Of a stretch of 64,000 nt of DNA, positions 10,269 to 22,567 are shown piece by piece. The notes under the pieces were generated by a model. That model saw only the letters and a program-made list of their open reading frames with translations. It made no database searches and was not told the origin of the DNA. Location of the stretch: positions 5,952,001 to 6,016,000 of the forward strand of contig CM052355.1 of NCBI GenBank assembly GCA_028551475.1. Direction: 5' to 3'. This stretch comes from Casuarina equisetifolia (lineage: Eukaryota > Streptophyta > Magnoliopsida > Fagales > Casuarinaceae). A program made the translations under genes and the position numbers. Each line of letters begins with the position of its first letter. Within the stretch, counting starts at the first letter, position 1.

Positions 10269-13065
10269 AAAAGCAAGACCTGCTTGAGTACCCACTGCAT
10301 ATGGCTAAGAAGACATTACACTTTCAAGGCTTACTTACCCAAGATATAGATTCTCTACAAATGAGTCTGTAATGCTGGGAAGGGCAAAGAGAGAGGATAC
10401 GTGATCCTTCTCTCCTTCTAAACCTCTATAATTTTTGCATCCTCCTTTAATGTAGGACTACCATTTAGAATTCCAAAAGTCAAGGGAGAATCATTGGGAA
10501 TTGAAATGATCTCGTTTTCATCATGAATAGTGAAATCAATAGGCGCACCATAGTCTTGATTACCATGTTCATCAAGGTTATCTTCTAGCTTCATCTTGGT
10601 TAAGGATTCCAAATGTTATGTAGCTTCATATTTATCAATATATATAGAATCACCAGGGCTCTTTAAGATCGCTAAATTCACCCCCATTTTTTGCACTCCA
10701 AGAACCATCAGACTTCACATTAATCTCTGTTATGTCTTCTCCACAGTGCCTCATCTGTCCCAAATAAACAAGAAATGCTTTCCATTTTGTGATTCAGCCA
10801 AAAAAAAAATGCGTACTCAAAACATCATCTGAAAGAACTACCATTGTTGTAATGCGGTTGAAATAAGGGTCAAAAATGATATCCTTGAAGGAGTAGTTCA
10901 TGAGGCTAATGGGACATTGCCACTGCAACAATAGTTACATATGTTTAAATAGGAAAGAAAACCGAGATAATCAAGACAATGGCAAATCAACACACCTTCC
11001 TAGAGCGTTGGTTTAGCTTCACAATAATTTCAAGATCAAAACAGCCCATGTGAGCACAAGGTTTGAATCTAGCAGCTACCTTTATTCTAGAGCCACTCGT
11101 CTACCAATTAAATGTTGATCAAAAAATAATTAATGAGCTCTAAACTAAAAAATTGCTACATAAATCACTTCATGGGTATTTTTTGAAAAGCCAAAAGAAA
11201 CACCAAGTCATCATTGGCCAATTTTATGAAATGTAATTGCATTAGCATGAAAACAGTATGTTAATGGACTATGCATCAAGTTTAGATTAGTATTTAAGAT
11301 GATAAATTACTAAATCTACAATAGTTGAGACCCTCTTTTTTGCATAAGGATGTGTAGTTCTTAACAAGCAGATATGAACTTGTGCAACTAAAAACAATTT
11401 GACATCTTTCCAGCTAATGACCATGATTTTCCTTTTTCCTTTTTTCTTTTCTTTTGTGAGCTTTAGCTAACGAACATGTAATAGGTCAACAACTGAACTT
11501 CACAAACAGTACAATCCAAACAATCAAATCAAGGATACTTGGACTATTAAAACAATGATAAGAAGAGCTTTGACAACATTATGGCTGCACAAGTCAAATA
11601 CTCTTTTCATACACAAGGAATGTGACAAACTCACCTCAAAATGACAGGGAACCCAAGATAAGAGTATAGGTCACAATGTGTCTTAAGGTCCTAGTTACAG
11701 TTTCTAGATACATGATAACCCACTTACACTTATGCTCCAATGACCAGTTGAGTTCTATTCCTTTCACACTATAATGCCCTTATTTGACATTAGGCCAAAG
11801 CTACAATGAGTCAACCTATGCTTGCTAAGTCCAACTGCTGCTCAAATCAAAATATATACTACTTTATAGGCACGAAAAGATATCAGAGCTTTTTTGAGTC
11901 TGATTTGAGCAATTGATGGGGATTCTGTGGAAAGTTTGAAACAATTGGAATTCTTTTTAGGGATTGGATGCAGATACTAATTTATGCACCATACATGTAT
12001 TGGATGAAAAATTCATTCTTGATTCTACAAAAGAAAAAATTATGAAAGTCTTTCATTTGTTTTTGTTTGAAGGAAGTTTTCTTTTCCTAGAATCTTCCTA
12101 ACTCTTGCCATAATTCTTTTTCTGCAATTGATTTATATCAAAAAGATATACCTTCCTTTTCTTCTTTTTCTGATTATTGATTAATTTTTCTTCTTCTCAT
12201 ATCAAAAAGATATACCTTGGTTATATTTCATCCCTTCAATGGGTCTAATAGTGAGCATAATGGCAATATTGTTCTGATGGAGAAGAACCTATGGCTAGAT
12301 TTTCAAGAAATTTCAAAAGGAAAAATTTTAGTAAAAGTATGGTATGCAAGTTGAAAAATGTTTAAAATGTACATGGAGGGAAAAGTTTTATATATGGAGT
12401 CAAAGAAGTCCTTAGAACAATCAAGCTAGCAAAGGCAGTAAGAAATCAATAGTTTAGAACCACAACGTCCTTTATTTTCTCCACAAGTCTTGAGTAAATC
12501 ATACGGGTAAAATTTTTCCTACTAAAATTGTATACTTGACACCAAATTGTGATTAAAGGTAGTTTAAGGACTTTCCATATAACCACAACCTTGAAGACAT
12601 GTTAGGGTCCCAAAATAGAACATGAGTTAAAGTCCCAAGACTAGAATTGAAAATTAAACAAATGAAAATTTTAAATAAAATAAAAAACCAGACAAGTTCA
12701 TGGCTTGCTACTTTTGTCCAATACCAAGTAAGTAATCTAGTATAACCTACAAAAGTAGTTTTGACAAGAACTTCATACAAAGAAAAGCATGCTTTGATTG
12801 CACAAAATTTGGATTAGCCAACAAGCATTCACTACATCGACATAAATATGCTCTCACTACAAAATTGTAATATGACAAAAAAAAATTACATATTACAATT
12901 GCAAATACTAATTTTACATAAAAAAAAATTATAGAAAGGAATGAACTAAATCAATTAAAGAAAGTGATAAAACATCATCTCAGCCACTATTTAGCAATAG
13001 AATGGTCAAACAACACAAATCAAAGACAAAATGAGTAGTAACCATTAATTGCTTACTGGACACTA
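10269..13065 (-). pseudogene. SIZ1 pseudogene copy A, main part
   Basis: This is colinear with the SIZ1 locus at about 61060-63765, introns included, so it arose by DNA-level duplication and not by retroposition. The large exon is at about 10274-10749 and encodes fragments such as KMKLEDNL, similar to the functional locus. The SP-RING exon is at 10842-10922, where the CPIC zinc ligand pair has become CPIS. The preceding exon is at 10996-11100, whose first codon ATG reads ACG. Small deletions disrupt the frame. The 1.9 kb intron is present at 11101-13060. Homology stops at the position matching the exon junction at 63761. Confidence 0.88.
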
Positions 13066-13697
13066 CCAATCTACCTTTTTCATCCATGAGAGGAACTCAA
13101 CTATCATGTAAGGCTTGTAATAACATGTGAACAACTTGTAATCTCTTCTTCTAGGCAATTTCAATTATGGATAAGGTTACACCTTTAAATAAACTAAATC
13201 ATCACCTTGAACCTTTGCTCATAATGACTTTGGTTAGTATGTGCCCACATTTAAGCTTAGCTTTCCAACAAGTACGACCAAATCAATTGCACCCTTTTGG
13301 CCCTTTTTTGAAAGAACTCATTCACATCCTACTCTCCTATGAGCACAAAGTTATGATAAGAAGGTTAAGTAGGTTACTACCCATATAATGTTTCAAAGGG
13401 TGTCATCTTCAAGCATGTATGATAATTGGTATTATACCACCATTCTACTATAGATAGCTAACAATACCACTTTTTGAGTCACTCACCATAAGAACAATAT
13501 AGGTACTATTATATGCATTAATTGACTTTCTCTGTTTAACCATTTGTCTATAAGTAATATAATGTGTTATGAACAAGCTTTACTCCAAGGTTTTAAAGAG
13601 TTCCTTCCTAAACTTGTTGAGAAAAATAATGTCTTAATTGCTCACAATCGATTGCAAAAATCCATGTAGCTTGCTTATTGATACCTTATTTTTATCA
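13066..13697 (-). pseudogene. Gypsy integrase fragment fused to SIZ1 copy A
   Basis: On the minus strand this reads as a decayed chromovirus integrase. From upstream it runs IIFLNKFRKELFKTLE, then NTNYHTCLKMTPFETLYG, then a Y/F-H-N-F segment, and a chromodomain-linker-like PLMDEKGRL next to the SIZ1 junction. Stops are frequent. Neither LTR is present, so the junction with SIZ1 is internal to the element. The same junction occurs in copy B (36296), which keeps about 105 bp missing here near 13104. Confidence 0.75.
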
Positions 13698-14330
13698 AGT
13701 TATTTTAATTATCTCAAGGAACAAATAATAAATTATATTTATTTAAGTTTTTATTGTTTATGTAGGAAACTCCAAAAGAGCATAAGAAAAAGGAAACATG
13801 AAAAAAAAAACTACAAGCATGTAAGAAATAAAAGAAAAACAAAAGATCAAGCCAAAAGAGAAGCGCAACATGCGGGAGAAGAAAAAAAAAAGGATAAGCC
13901 ATTGGAAAAAGGGGGCCCAAGAAATAAAAAGGCAACCAAAGCGAAGGAAGGGGATGCAATGCACAAGAGAAAAAGAAAAGGAGAAAAAAGGGAAGAGTGC
14001 TACTAGGAAAGAGAGAAAAACAAAGATAGGTGCGACAACATACTTTTACCTTATATAATTCTTGATTTTACTCTAATTTGCAAGAGTTTTATAATAAATA
14101 AATAAATAAATAAATAAAGATAAGAGATTAAGGTAAAAACTTTCTTGTTTTCCATTTAAAATGTTTTATTTAATTTTTATCATTGTTTGGTTTGTTATTA
14201 TATTATGTTTTAATTTTCTTAAAGATGTAGATGTACCTATGAAGCTACTAGTAGGATTAGAAGTACTCATCTTGTTGATGAGGCTGAGAAGCTTCTGTTG
14301 CTCATCCATAGTGAGGTTGAGGCTTGTGTA
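13698..14330. repeat. A-rich sequence shared with copy B tail
   Basis: Matches about 37066-37710 in the same orientation, including GATGTAGATGTACCTATGAA near 14225. The Lys-rich open frames on the plus strand (and their Phe-rich complements) are products of purine-rich composition, not recognisable proteins. A (TAAA/ATAA)n stretch lies at about 14094-14117. Confidence 0.7.
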
Positions 14331-14521
14331 AATGGGAGGAAAAGGAAGCCGACGCCAAAACTATGTATGGTTGTAATTTGCAATGATGTAAACTATAGAA
14401 ACAAGCATTGTTATAGCTTCAATTCTAGAACTTGTCATAATAATATAAGTATCACGATTCATTAAACAGTATCATGCATTAGCTATTACCTTATCTCCAC
14501 AATCAATTGATGCAGAAAAAG
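14331..14521. repeat. Inverted-duplication segment, first piece
   Basis: Reverse complement of about 58535-58735, for example the block around 14350-14400 against 58665-58700. Interrupted at 14522 by the copia element and continued from 20230. Confidence 0.75.
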
Positions 14522-14757
14522 TGTCATAAAGAGAAAAGAAAGAGAGCATGGAATTTGGGAACCTTTGTGTATTTGATAATAGAAAATATGTACATAGGAT
14601 GTCCCTTTATAATGTAGGGATATACAAAGATGGAAAAATACAAATAAAGAAATAAGAGTAATGGCCTACCAACTATACAAATAATTCCTTAACAATTATG
14701 TTGCTAATGGTAAAGAATAATAATCAATATAGGAAATATTATCACATATCTCCAACA
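14522..14757 (-). repeat. Copia 3' LTR (left in window)
   Basis: Pairs with 19994-20229. A purine tract on the minus strand (14758-14769, GGGGGGAG core) abuts it, as expected for the polypurine primer. Confidence 0.9.
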
Positions 14758-14891
14758 CTCCCCCCTCAAGCTAGCAGTTTTGGCAATTTGTAAATGTCAA
14801 ACACGCCAAGCTTGTTTAGTAGATATGTGTGTTGTCTCTAACAGAGGGCATTAGTGAAGATGTCAGCAGGCTGTTCCGTAGTTTGGATTTC

Positions 14892-15257
14892 TTATGTTTT
14901 GATAACTCCTTCTTGGATCTTATCTCTTGTGAAATGACAATCTACTTCGATGTGTTTAGTCCATTCATGAACCATAGGATTCGTCGTGAGTTTGAGAGCA
15001 GCATCATTGTCACAGAATAGAAGTCTAGGGCCTTTGAGCCAAATACCTAGGTCTTGAAGAAGTCCTCTTAACCAAATAACTTCACAAGTGGTCTTGGCCA
15101 TGGCACGATATTCAGATTCAGCAAAAGATAGCGAAACAGTTGATTGCTTCTTTGTTTTCCAAGATAATAGAGAATTTCCAAACTTGATACAAAAACCGAT
15201 CGTTGATCTCCTACTCATAGGACAAGCGGCGTAGTCGGTGTCACAGTAAGCTTTCAT
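14892..15257 (-). pseudogene. Copia RNase H domain
   Basis: 121-residue open stretch with typical copia RNase H features: an Asp-containing start (YCDTDYAACPMSRRST), STVSLSFAESEYRAM carrying the catalytic Glu, FCDNDAALKLTTNP with the next Asp, and a C-terminal TKHIEVDCHFTRDKI. Separated from the RT by a stop at about 15270. This domain removes the RNA strand of the RNA/DNA hybrid. Confidence 0.88.
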
Positions 15258-15272
15258 TTCCGTGTTGCAATC

Positions 15273-16085
15273 TCAAGATAAAAGAATTCCCAAACCTGGA
15301 CATCCTTTTAGGTACTTCACTACCTTTAAGGCTGCATTCATATGAGACTGTTTTGGATTGTGCATGAATTGACTAAGGAATTGAACGGCATAGCATATAT
15401 CAGGTCTTGTCATGGTGAGATAAATGAATTTTCCAACCAACCTCTTGTAGCTCATTGGATCCTTAAGTGGGGGATCCACATCGGGAGAGGATATTCCGTC
15501 GTCGTACTTAGGTGTTGTAAGATTCAAGTTCTGCTCAAATGGAATAACAGCGGGCTTGCATCTAGGTAAACCAGCTTCGAAAATAATCTCCAAGATGAAC
15601 TTGTGTTGGCTGAGACAAATGCCCTTTCCAAATCGGGCAATTTCAATGCCCAAATAATATTTGGGTGGTCCTAAATCCTTAATGTGGAAAGTATAGTGTA
15701 GAAATTTCTTAACGCACTCAATGGCTGGGATGTCATTGCCAGTGATCAAGATGTCATCAACATAAATCAAGAGGTAGACAAATGAGAGGTAGATAGATGA
15801 TGTACCTTTGTGCCAAATGAATAAGGCATAGTCATACCGAGATTGACAGAACTGTGCAGAAGTAAGGGCCGAAGTGAATTTAGCATACCATTGCCGAGAA
15901 GCTTGCTTAAGACCATATAGGGTTTTACAGAGACAACAAACCCTAGACTCCCCCTGTCTGCGTAAACTTGGGGGAAGGTCCATGTAAATCTCTTCAGTCA
16001 AATCGCCATGAAAAAAGGCATTGTGCACATCCATCTGATGAAGAGACCAGTCTCGAGTGTCAGTAATAGTAAGGAATGTGCGCAC
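15273..16085 (-). pseudogene. Copia reverse transcriptase, largely intact
   Basis: 270 open codons with MDVHNAFFHGDLTEEIYM, the GLKQASRQWY signature, the YVDD catalytic motif (15753-15764), YYLGIEIAR and the connection region TRPDICYAVQFLSQFM. The upstream part of RT lies in another frame beyond 16085, reached through a stop at about 16139, so the polyprotein cannot be made whole. This is the best-preserved coding block of the element. Confidence 0.9.
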
Positions 16086-16183
16086 AGTACCTTCCTTGGT
16101 AACGAGAGAAAAAGTATCATGATAATCAAAACCTTCTTGTTACGTAAAACCCTTGGCCACAAGCCGGGCCTTATATCGCTCGA

Positions 16184-17744
16184 TCAAGCCATCAGCCCGA
16201 TATTTGATCTTGTAGACCCATTTACAGCCAATGGGCCGGCAATGAGAGGGGCAAGGGACCACATCCCAAGTGTAATTATCAGTAAGAGCACGAAGTTCAT
16301 CTGCCATAGCCTACTGCCACTTTGGATGCTTAGCGGCCTCATGGTAGAAGTTAGGTTTGACTTTAGTGGAGAGCCGACTGATGCAACAAAAATGGTTAGG
16401 TGAAAAATGACCAAAACTAGTGTAGTCAGAAATGGGATAGCGAATGCTAGTCAATGTTGCTGAAGAACAGAGATAGTCCTTAGTCTAGATAAGTGGAGGA
16501 GTAGGATGGCCCAAGCGACGAGGGACCACAACAGGAGAAGTTGGAAGGCAAAGAGGCAGCTGATACAGAACAATGGCTAAGGAGTCATTAGTAGGAATAG
16601 TAGGAGAAGGAACCACAGAGGCCATATTCAGAGACGAGTTAGGAGTAGGAGAGATCAGGGGATCTATGAGGGTCATGACTGGTGAAGGACTCAAAGCAAG
16701 AGGCCCAAGGAGAGGTAGTAAAGTAGGAGCTGCAGCATCATCAGTCTCAAATAAGAAAGGCTGAGATCTAAGAAGAAACTCAGAAAGGCCATCCAAAGGT
16801 AGTGGAGACTGGAAGGGAAAAACATCTTCATGAAAAACCACATCACGATTGATAAAAAATTTGTCAATAGAAGGGTCGTAAACACGATACCCTTTCTATA
16901 AGGATGGATAACCCATAAATATGCAGCGTGTGGCGCGAGGACCCAATTTGTCCCGAGGGCCAACAGTAGTAGAATAGCAAAGGTAGCCAAAGACATGAAG
17001 ATGAGCAGTGTCGGGGGCCTTACCAAAAAGTAGCTCAAAGGGGGTTTTGCCATCAAGCACACAAGATAACATGCGATTGATTAGGTAAGTAGCAGTGATC
17101 ACACAATCACCCCAAAAATGTTTGGGAATGGAGGCCTGGTATTTGAGGGCTCGAGCAACCTCAATGAGATGACGATGTTTGCGTTCAACAACTCCATTTT
17201 GTTAGGGGGTGTAGGTACAAGAACTCTCATGGAGAATGCCATAAGAAGAAAAGAATGAAAAACATGCATGATTAAAGAAATCACAGGCATTGTCAGTGCA
17301 AATGTGCTGAACAAAAGTGTGGAATTAAGTGTGGATGAGAGTAAAAAAACGGGTGAGATGGGTCAAGACTTGGGACTTGGATTGCATAAGAAAAACCCAA
17401 GTACCACGAGAAAAATCATCAACAAAAGTAAGGAAATAACTAGAGCCATCAAGATGAGGGGTGTGATAGGGGCCCCAAATATCTAAGTGAATAAGGTAGA
17501 AGAGGGAAGTGGAACAATAGGTGCTAGAAGAAAAAGGATGGTGGGATTGTTTGGCAATGGGGCAAATGGGACAATTGAGAAAAGGAGACGAGACACTATG
17601 GCCCAATTGCTGGTGATGAAGAAAATTATTCTTATTTAAATTTGCATTACAAAAGGTGCCCTTATTCAGGGAAATACAAGAAGGGAATTTAAAGTTAGCA
17701 AGAAAAGGAACCAAAAAATATAGGCCTTGATTGACACTACCCAA
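16184..17744 (-). pseudogene. Copia integrase and linker, frame-shifted
   Basis: The integrase starts with a GAG-pre zinc region (CPICPIAKQSHHPF near 17550-17580), then LIHLDIWGPYHTPH and FLTFVDDFSRGTWVFLM with the first catalytic Asp residues (17400-17500). From 16896 to 17102 it reads [23 protein letters not shown] and [19 protein letters not shown]. The variable linker to RT follows in several frames at 16184-16841. At least four frame changes or stops separate these blocks. Confidence 0.8.
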
Positions 17745-17804
17745 GCCTATCAGTTTACCAGTCGAACGGGCCTGAAAAACATAAAAATTAGGATCAAGGA
17801 TAAG

Positions 17805-18137
17805 TCAACAATCATTATGAGAACAAATTTTGGAAACAGAGATGAAGTTAAATTGAAAGTCGGGAACAAAAAGCACATTTTTAAGAGTGAGATGAAGGCT
17901 AAGGGTGACGTCACCAATATAGGTGACAGAGGTAATATTGCCATTGGGGAGACGAACAGAAGTGGGAGGATGATTGGTATGAATTTTGGAGAAAAAATTT
18001 TTATGGCAAATGATGTGATCACTGGCACCTGAATCAACAATCCATGCAGTTAATGAAAGTGAGATTGAAAAACAAAAGGAGGTACCTGCAAAGCTGGCAA
18101 TTTTGTCCAGACTTCCATTTTGGTTAAAGGCTTGCAT
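17805..18137 (-). pseudogene. Copia protease domain
   Basis: 110-residue stretch with the retropepsin active site WIVDSGASDHI near its start, then VRLPNGNITSVTYIGDV and VLFVPDFQFNFISVSK, the usual copia protease tail. It ends in a stop before the integrase. Confidence 0.88.
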
Positions 18138-18253
18138 GATTTGGTGAAGTCGGGCCTCACTAAGTAAGGAATTTGGCCATCAGAAGAAAACACAGCATTT
18201 GAGATAACCTTCGGATCGATTTGATCGCAATCAAAAGGTTTTCCATGTAATTT

Positions 18254-19380
18254 TCAGAATCGATCCTTGGTATGATTGCGACGTTTGCAAAATTCACAAA
18301 ATAAATTATTTGAACCGTTAGATCGGCTGCGATGAGCTTTTGGACCGTCAGATTTGCACGAACTGGATGAAAAATGTGTGTCGTACGATTGCTTGATTGC
18401 GGGTGCAGTGGTCATGTGCGGATAATCGTCAGATGGAGGTGCAGAGTCAAATAGAGGTGGGCCGTTGGATCGAGCATGATTATAGCTGTCAAATGGAGGC
18501 ACAGTGTCGAATAGAGAAGGGTCGTTGGATCTAGGGTTTGCATTTGAGCCATCCATGTGAGATAGGGTTTCTTGCGATTCAGGCTCAGAAAACCCTAGAG
18601 CCACATGCGCAGTCCAGCCACTTCTCTCGTGAGAAGCGAAAGCGCATTAAGCCGCGGTCGCGCGAACGGCCAAGATGACCGAATCGCCGACACGAAGATA
18701 CTTCGACGATGCCAAACACTGATTCTCTTCCTGAACAGCCAAGTGAAATAATCGTTGCAACGACGGGGAGGGCTCCATAGCAAGAATTTGAGACCAAAAA
18801 GTGCTGTAAGTTTCATTCAAACTCAACAAAAAGTGAATAAGCCTATTCTGTTCTTTGATCCGGTGATATTGCCATAAGGTCGAATCGGGGCCTTCAAGAG
18901 GCTCCTCGACCTGATTGCGTTCATTGCATAAAGTAGTGAAGCGATTGTAAATTGCGGTATCCAATAGGTTACCCTGTTTTAGATCGGCTAAAGATTGGTC
19001 AATATGAAACAATCAGACTCAATCTGTCTAACCATATAATTCACAGAGACTATCCCAGAGAATCTAGGCGTCTTCAGTGGGAGGGAGAGCGGCGGCGGCG
19101 AAAAAGCATTCCCAATCCAAGTCCAAATGAGTTGCGAGCACTTTCGCCATTGCCAGGCAAGTTGGGGGTCGAAAGGAAGAGGAACGGTGCCATCGAGGAA
19201 GCCGTCCTTGTCCTTTGTGACGAGGGTGCGTCGGATGTTGTGGGCCTAAACGGCGTAGTTGTCGGCATTGGTGAGGATATGGGTGATGAAACGGAGATCT
19301 GGACCGTCAGATACAATGGTGTAAAGGGGTCGCCTAGTTCAGGGCAGCTGCCGCCGGTGGCGGCAGAATAGGGAACGAAT
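18254..19380 (-). pseudogene. Copia gag, broken
   Basis: The central gag domain is at 18647-19012 (TLCNERNQVEEPLEG, LIHFLLSLNETYSTFWSQIL). A zinc-knuckle remnant is at about 18255-18300 (CEFCKRRNHTKDRF), where the last Cys is Phe. The N-terminal part continues towards 19380 in another frame. The frame shift near 18600-18650 separates the core from the knuckle. Confidence 0.8.
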
Positions 19381-19980
19381 AGGGGCTAGGGAAACGGGTA
19401 GGGATTTGGACCCAAACCCAGAAGACCAGACCCATCCAGGTGACCTAGAGGAGCAGGGGAATTGGGAGGGATCCAACCCAATCCAAGGAGAACGGGGCCC
19501 GTGATAGATGGGTTAGGCCCAAAAGGGAGGGGTTGGGTAGGTAAAAGTGGGTGAGGGTGTAGAGAGGGCCTAGTAGTGGACTGGGCCAAGGAAGGTCCAA
19601 CACTAGAGGGATAAAGGTAGGGGGCCCAATAGGACCAAGGGAGAGGTGGAGTGTGAGCCGAACCAGTGGGGTCCAAGCCCGTGGGGGCAAACGGCCCAAA
19701 AGAGAGACCCGGTTGATGGGAGGTAGGAGAGGGAGGATCATAGGTGATGTCCTTGACCAAGGGGCGTTTGGGTCAGCAGCCGTGGATTTGGGCATGATAA
19801 CGGTAAGGGAGAAGGTAAGAGTGTATGTGGTTTATTTGAAAAGAAAACTTAATTTGGTACTAATTTCCACGCCAGAGTTTGCTAACACTGTGATGCAGGC
19901 AGTAGGACAGCGAAAGCAAAAGAGAAATGAGGTGGAAAAAAAATCAAAAGGGAGAAAGAGTGAGGAAGCAAAAAGGACTG
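19381..19980 (-). other. Copia 5' leader and proline-rich gag start region
   Basis: Between the recognisable gag core and the primer site the minus strand is Pro/Leu-rich with no domain I can name. It is probably the 5' untranslated leader plus a low-complexity gag start. No independent gene is supported. Confidence 0.45.
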
Positions 19981-19993
19981 GCTCTTGATACCA
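19981..19993 (-). other. Copia primer binding site (tRNA-Met type)
   Basis: On the minus strand TGGTATCAAGAGC directly follows the 5' LTR (19994-20229), fixing the element's orientation. Confidence 0.9.
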
Positions 19994-20229
19994 TGTCACA
20001 AAAAGAGAAGAAAGAAAGCATGGAATTTGAGAACCTTTGTGTATTTGATAATAGAAAAGATGTACATAGGATGTCCCTTTATAATGTAGGGATACACAAA
20101 GATGAAAAAATACAAATAACAAAATAAGAGTAATGGCCTACCAACTATACAAATAATTCCTTAACAATTACATTGCTAATGATAAAGAATAATAATCAAT
20201 ATAGGAAATATTATCATGTATCTCCAACA
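19994..20229 (-). repeat. Copia 5' LTR (right in window)
   Basis: Pairs with 14522-14757, with CTCCAACA at the outer end, followed by the AAAAG target duplication. Confidence 0.9.
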
Positions 20230-21540
20230 AAAAGCCTGCCTCCAACACCCCTTCAAAAGATTAAAAATAACAACACTCCTTGAGACTCTGTGATGTGGGG
20301 TCTCTGACATTTTTCTTTCTTTCTTTTTTCTTTTTTTTTTTGGTTCGACAGGTGCCATACAAGATTTCCTTTTCTTTTTTCTCCTTATTTTGCAGGTCTT
20401 AACTTTTGCCACCTGCTACAAATACTTAAGTGCGACCTTTGATGTTGTGTGAAGCTTCAACTCTCATCCTATATAAAAGCCCATCTTTATTGGTCGCCGT
20501 AGATGACTAAAGAATCTGTAAATGTTGTAGTACGCCGAGATGCATCCATCAATAAGAAGTAAAGTTGATAACAATGCCATGCTCTTCTCAAATTGTAAAT
20601 TTTTACTGTTGGGAAAGAACTAGAAATCTATTATTGGAGATGAAGAGTCCTGAGGGAATCTGTTTTATATATCTATTGTACTATGTCTCCTCTTCCTTGG
20701 TCTGTTTCTGTACAAGATGGATATGTGTTTTGCTGGCGAAATCAATGAGATTGGAAGTAGAGATGTAGAACAGAGTGGAAAGCATACGCACATCGATTGG
20801 TGCCATTTTAAGGTTTTTGAAGTATAAATCGTCGAAATTTCATTACGATGTTGAGGAGTAATATGAATGAGTACTGAGGTCCTCGAAACGGTCAAGAGAT
20901 CTGGCTCAACTCCTTCATTTTCTCGCACTTTGATTGCATGGCTTCGCCAAACGTGTTCATTAAGGTGAGAACAAGCCCAGACACCTAAAACAAGTCGGTT
21001 AATTCATGTAAGCAGCCTCACTACTGTACTGAACAAAAAAGACCTCTTTTTTTGGGGGAAGAAGCTTAATAAGTGCAAGGAAGAAACAGCAAGGGAATGT
21101 TTGATAAGCATTTTAAGACAGTATTTTTTCTGATTTTATAAAATTTTGTTAATGCGAGACAATTGTAAAGTGTTTCAGTTATGATTTGCATTTGAGAAAT
21201 ATAATTTGTGAAAGCTATGAAAGAAATTAGTAAAACTTCAAAAATTGTTTTGGTTTCAGAAAATACACTCAAGCTTTTTTGTTTTAAGATGCTTATTTTA
21301 GTAATCATGTAGTTATACATTTCTTCCTCTTAGATCTTTTTCTTTTATAAAAAGTCACTTATTTTCTTGAATTTTATGTATAAGAAAGTATGAAAAGTTT
21401 TTTTATAAAATAATTATTTAATAAGTAATATATAATTTCCATGCATGATTAAGGAATTCATTAAGAATTTAAGTTTAATATTCCACCCCTTACCTCTTTG
21501 CTTATTGACAAAAATTTTGTAAGAAATATTGTCCTAAGCC
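20230..21540. repeat. Inverted-duplication segment, main piece
   Basis: Reverse complement of about 57300-58535. Matching blocks include 20640-20680 with 58130-58170 and 20830-20960 with 57835-57960. Paired open frames in the two copies (for example 20665-20928 minus and 57782-58117 plus) are similar to each other but match no family I recognise and contain stops. The 5' part may be the 3' end or UTR of an unidentified gene. From 21300 to 21540 it is AT-rich spacer. Confidence 0.75.
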
Positions 21541-21552
21541 AAAAAGGTAAGT

Positions 21553-22050
21553 TTGAAACGTGAGGTCAGGCCCGAGTGGTTACACAAGTTTCGGCACCTA
21601 GAGCTTGCTTTCTCCGTGGATTTCCAATGTGAGACCCATTGTCCCCGACCACCAGCACACAAATCTTGTAATATTCTATGCTTAATCACCAAGTACTCGT
21701 TATTTTATTGCTTTCTTACTATACTTGATTACAAAACCGACCATCATCCACTTTTTCCTTTTTTGGCTAATATTTCTCTAGAAAATTAAAATGAGAATAA
21801 GAAAACATGATTCTTACAATTTTGTCAATTTGGTAAGGATTGATGGTCTAGTTTACATAGTCATGGTTATAATTTTTACGCATAGATCGTGGACCCCTCC
21901 TGTTCATTTCGTGCTACGAATCGTGTTGCTAAGTTGCAATTTAGGAAGAATAGTTAATATTCATAAAAACCAAAAACAATGTTTAGTTAATTCATTAGAC
22001 TACTAAAGTATCAATGGGTATGATTCACAATGTTAACCATTGTCAGATAA
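21553..22050 (+). repeat. Repeat R1, uninterrupted copy
   Basis: Inverted relative to 695-952 plus 2546-2733. Because it lacks the 1.6 kb present at 953-2545, it shows the pre-insertion state. No coding potential recognised. Confidence 0.72.
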
Positions 22051-22567
22051 GAATATTGTTGAAAATGGCATGGTGTTCAATTATTTCTCCCAGACTTATT
22101 TTAACCCGTGCTTAATTATATTTATTGTACAATGAGCGCCAAAGTCTACTTGGAGCAAGCAGGAAAAAGAAGAAGCCCTAATTCTCAAGACCCTTTCCGT
22201 AGAGCGCAATAAATTATGATGCACTATGTGATAATTGTTCAGTTTATCTTGATCCCTTATAGCTCTACAATATAATAGTCTTGAGTCTCAGTTAGATATA
22301 TGTAAATTAGTTGTCAATTGATTGTAACATACAAACACATTAAAAACATCAAAATTGACTAAAGCATTAATGCCTCTTGGAAATTTTTTATGCAAAAATC
22401 CTATAAGATTATTACCTTCATTCAACCTCGTAAAAATGCAAAAGTTGTTCACGTACAATCAGAGAGAAGCCCCTGTCACATCTTCAATGAAAATTGACTT
22501 CCTTTTCTCCCCTTAGGGGGTAAACCCTTCTCCCCCTTATAGCTTGTCACAAACTGCCGCTACTTGA
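22051..22567. other. AT-rich spacer
   Basis: About 0.5 kb with no gene, RNA or transposon end that I can support. Confidence 0.5.

Larger units (their letters stand above)
14522..20229 (-). mobile_element. Full-length Ty1/copia retrotransposon, inactive, minus strand
   Basis: A 5708 bp element with two 236 bp LTRs (14522-14757 and 19994-20229) and a perfect 5 bp target duplication AAAAG (14517-14521, 20230-20234). On the minus strand the order is LTR, PBS, gag, protease, integrase, RT, RNase H, polypurine tract, LTR, the copia order. I counted about 15 LTR differences (~6%), mostly transitions. Coding is split by stops and frame changes, but long stretches survive, especially RT. It inserted into one arm of the inverted duplication shared with 57300-58750. 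Confidence 0.93.

Noticed and set aside
13638..14058. Lys-rich frames (and Phe-rich complements), repeated at 37137-37484
   Set aside because: Purine-rich low-complexity sequence in a shared repeat, with no domain and no consistent frame between copies.
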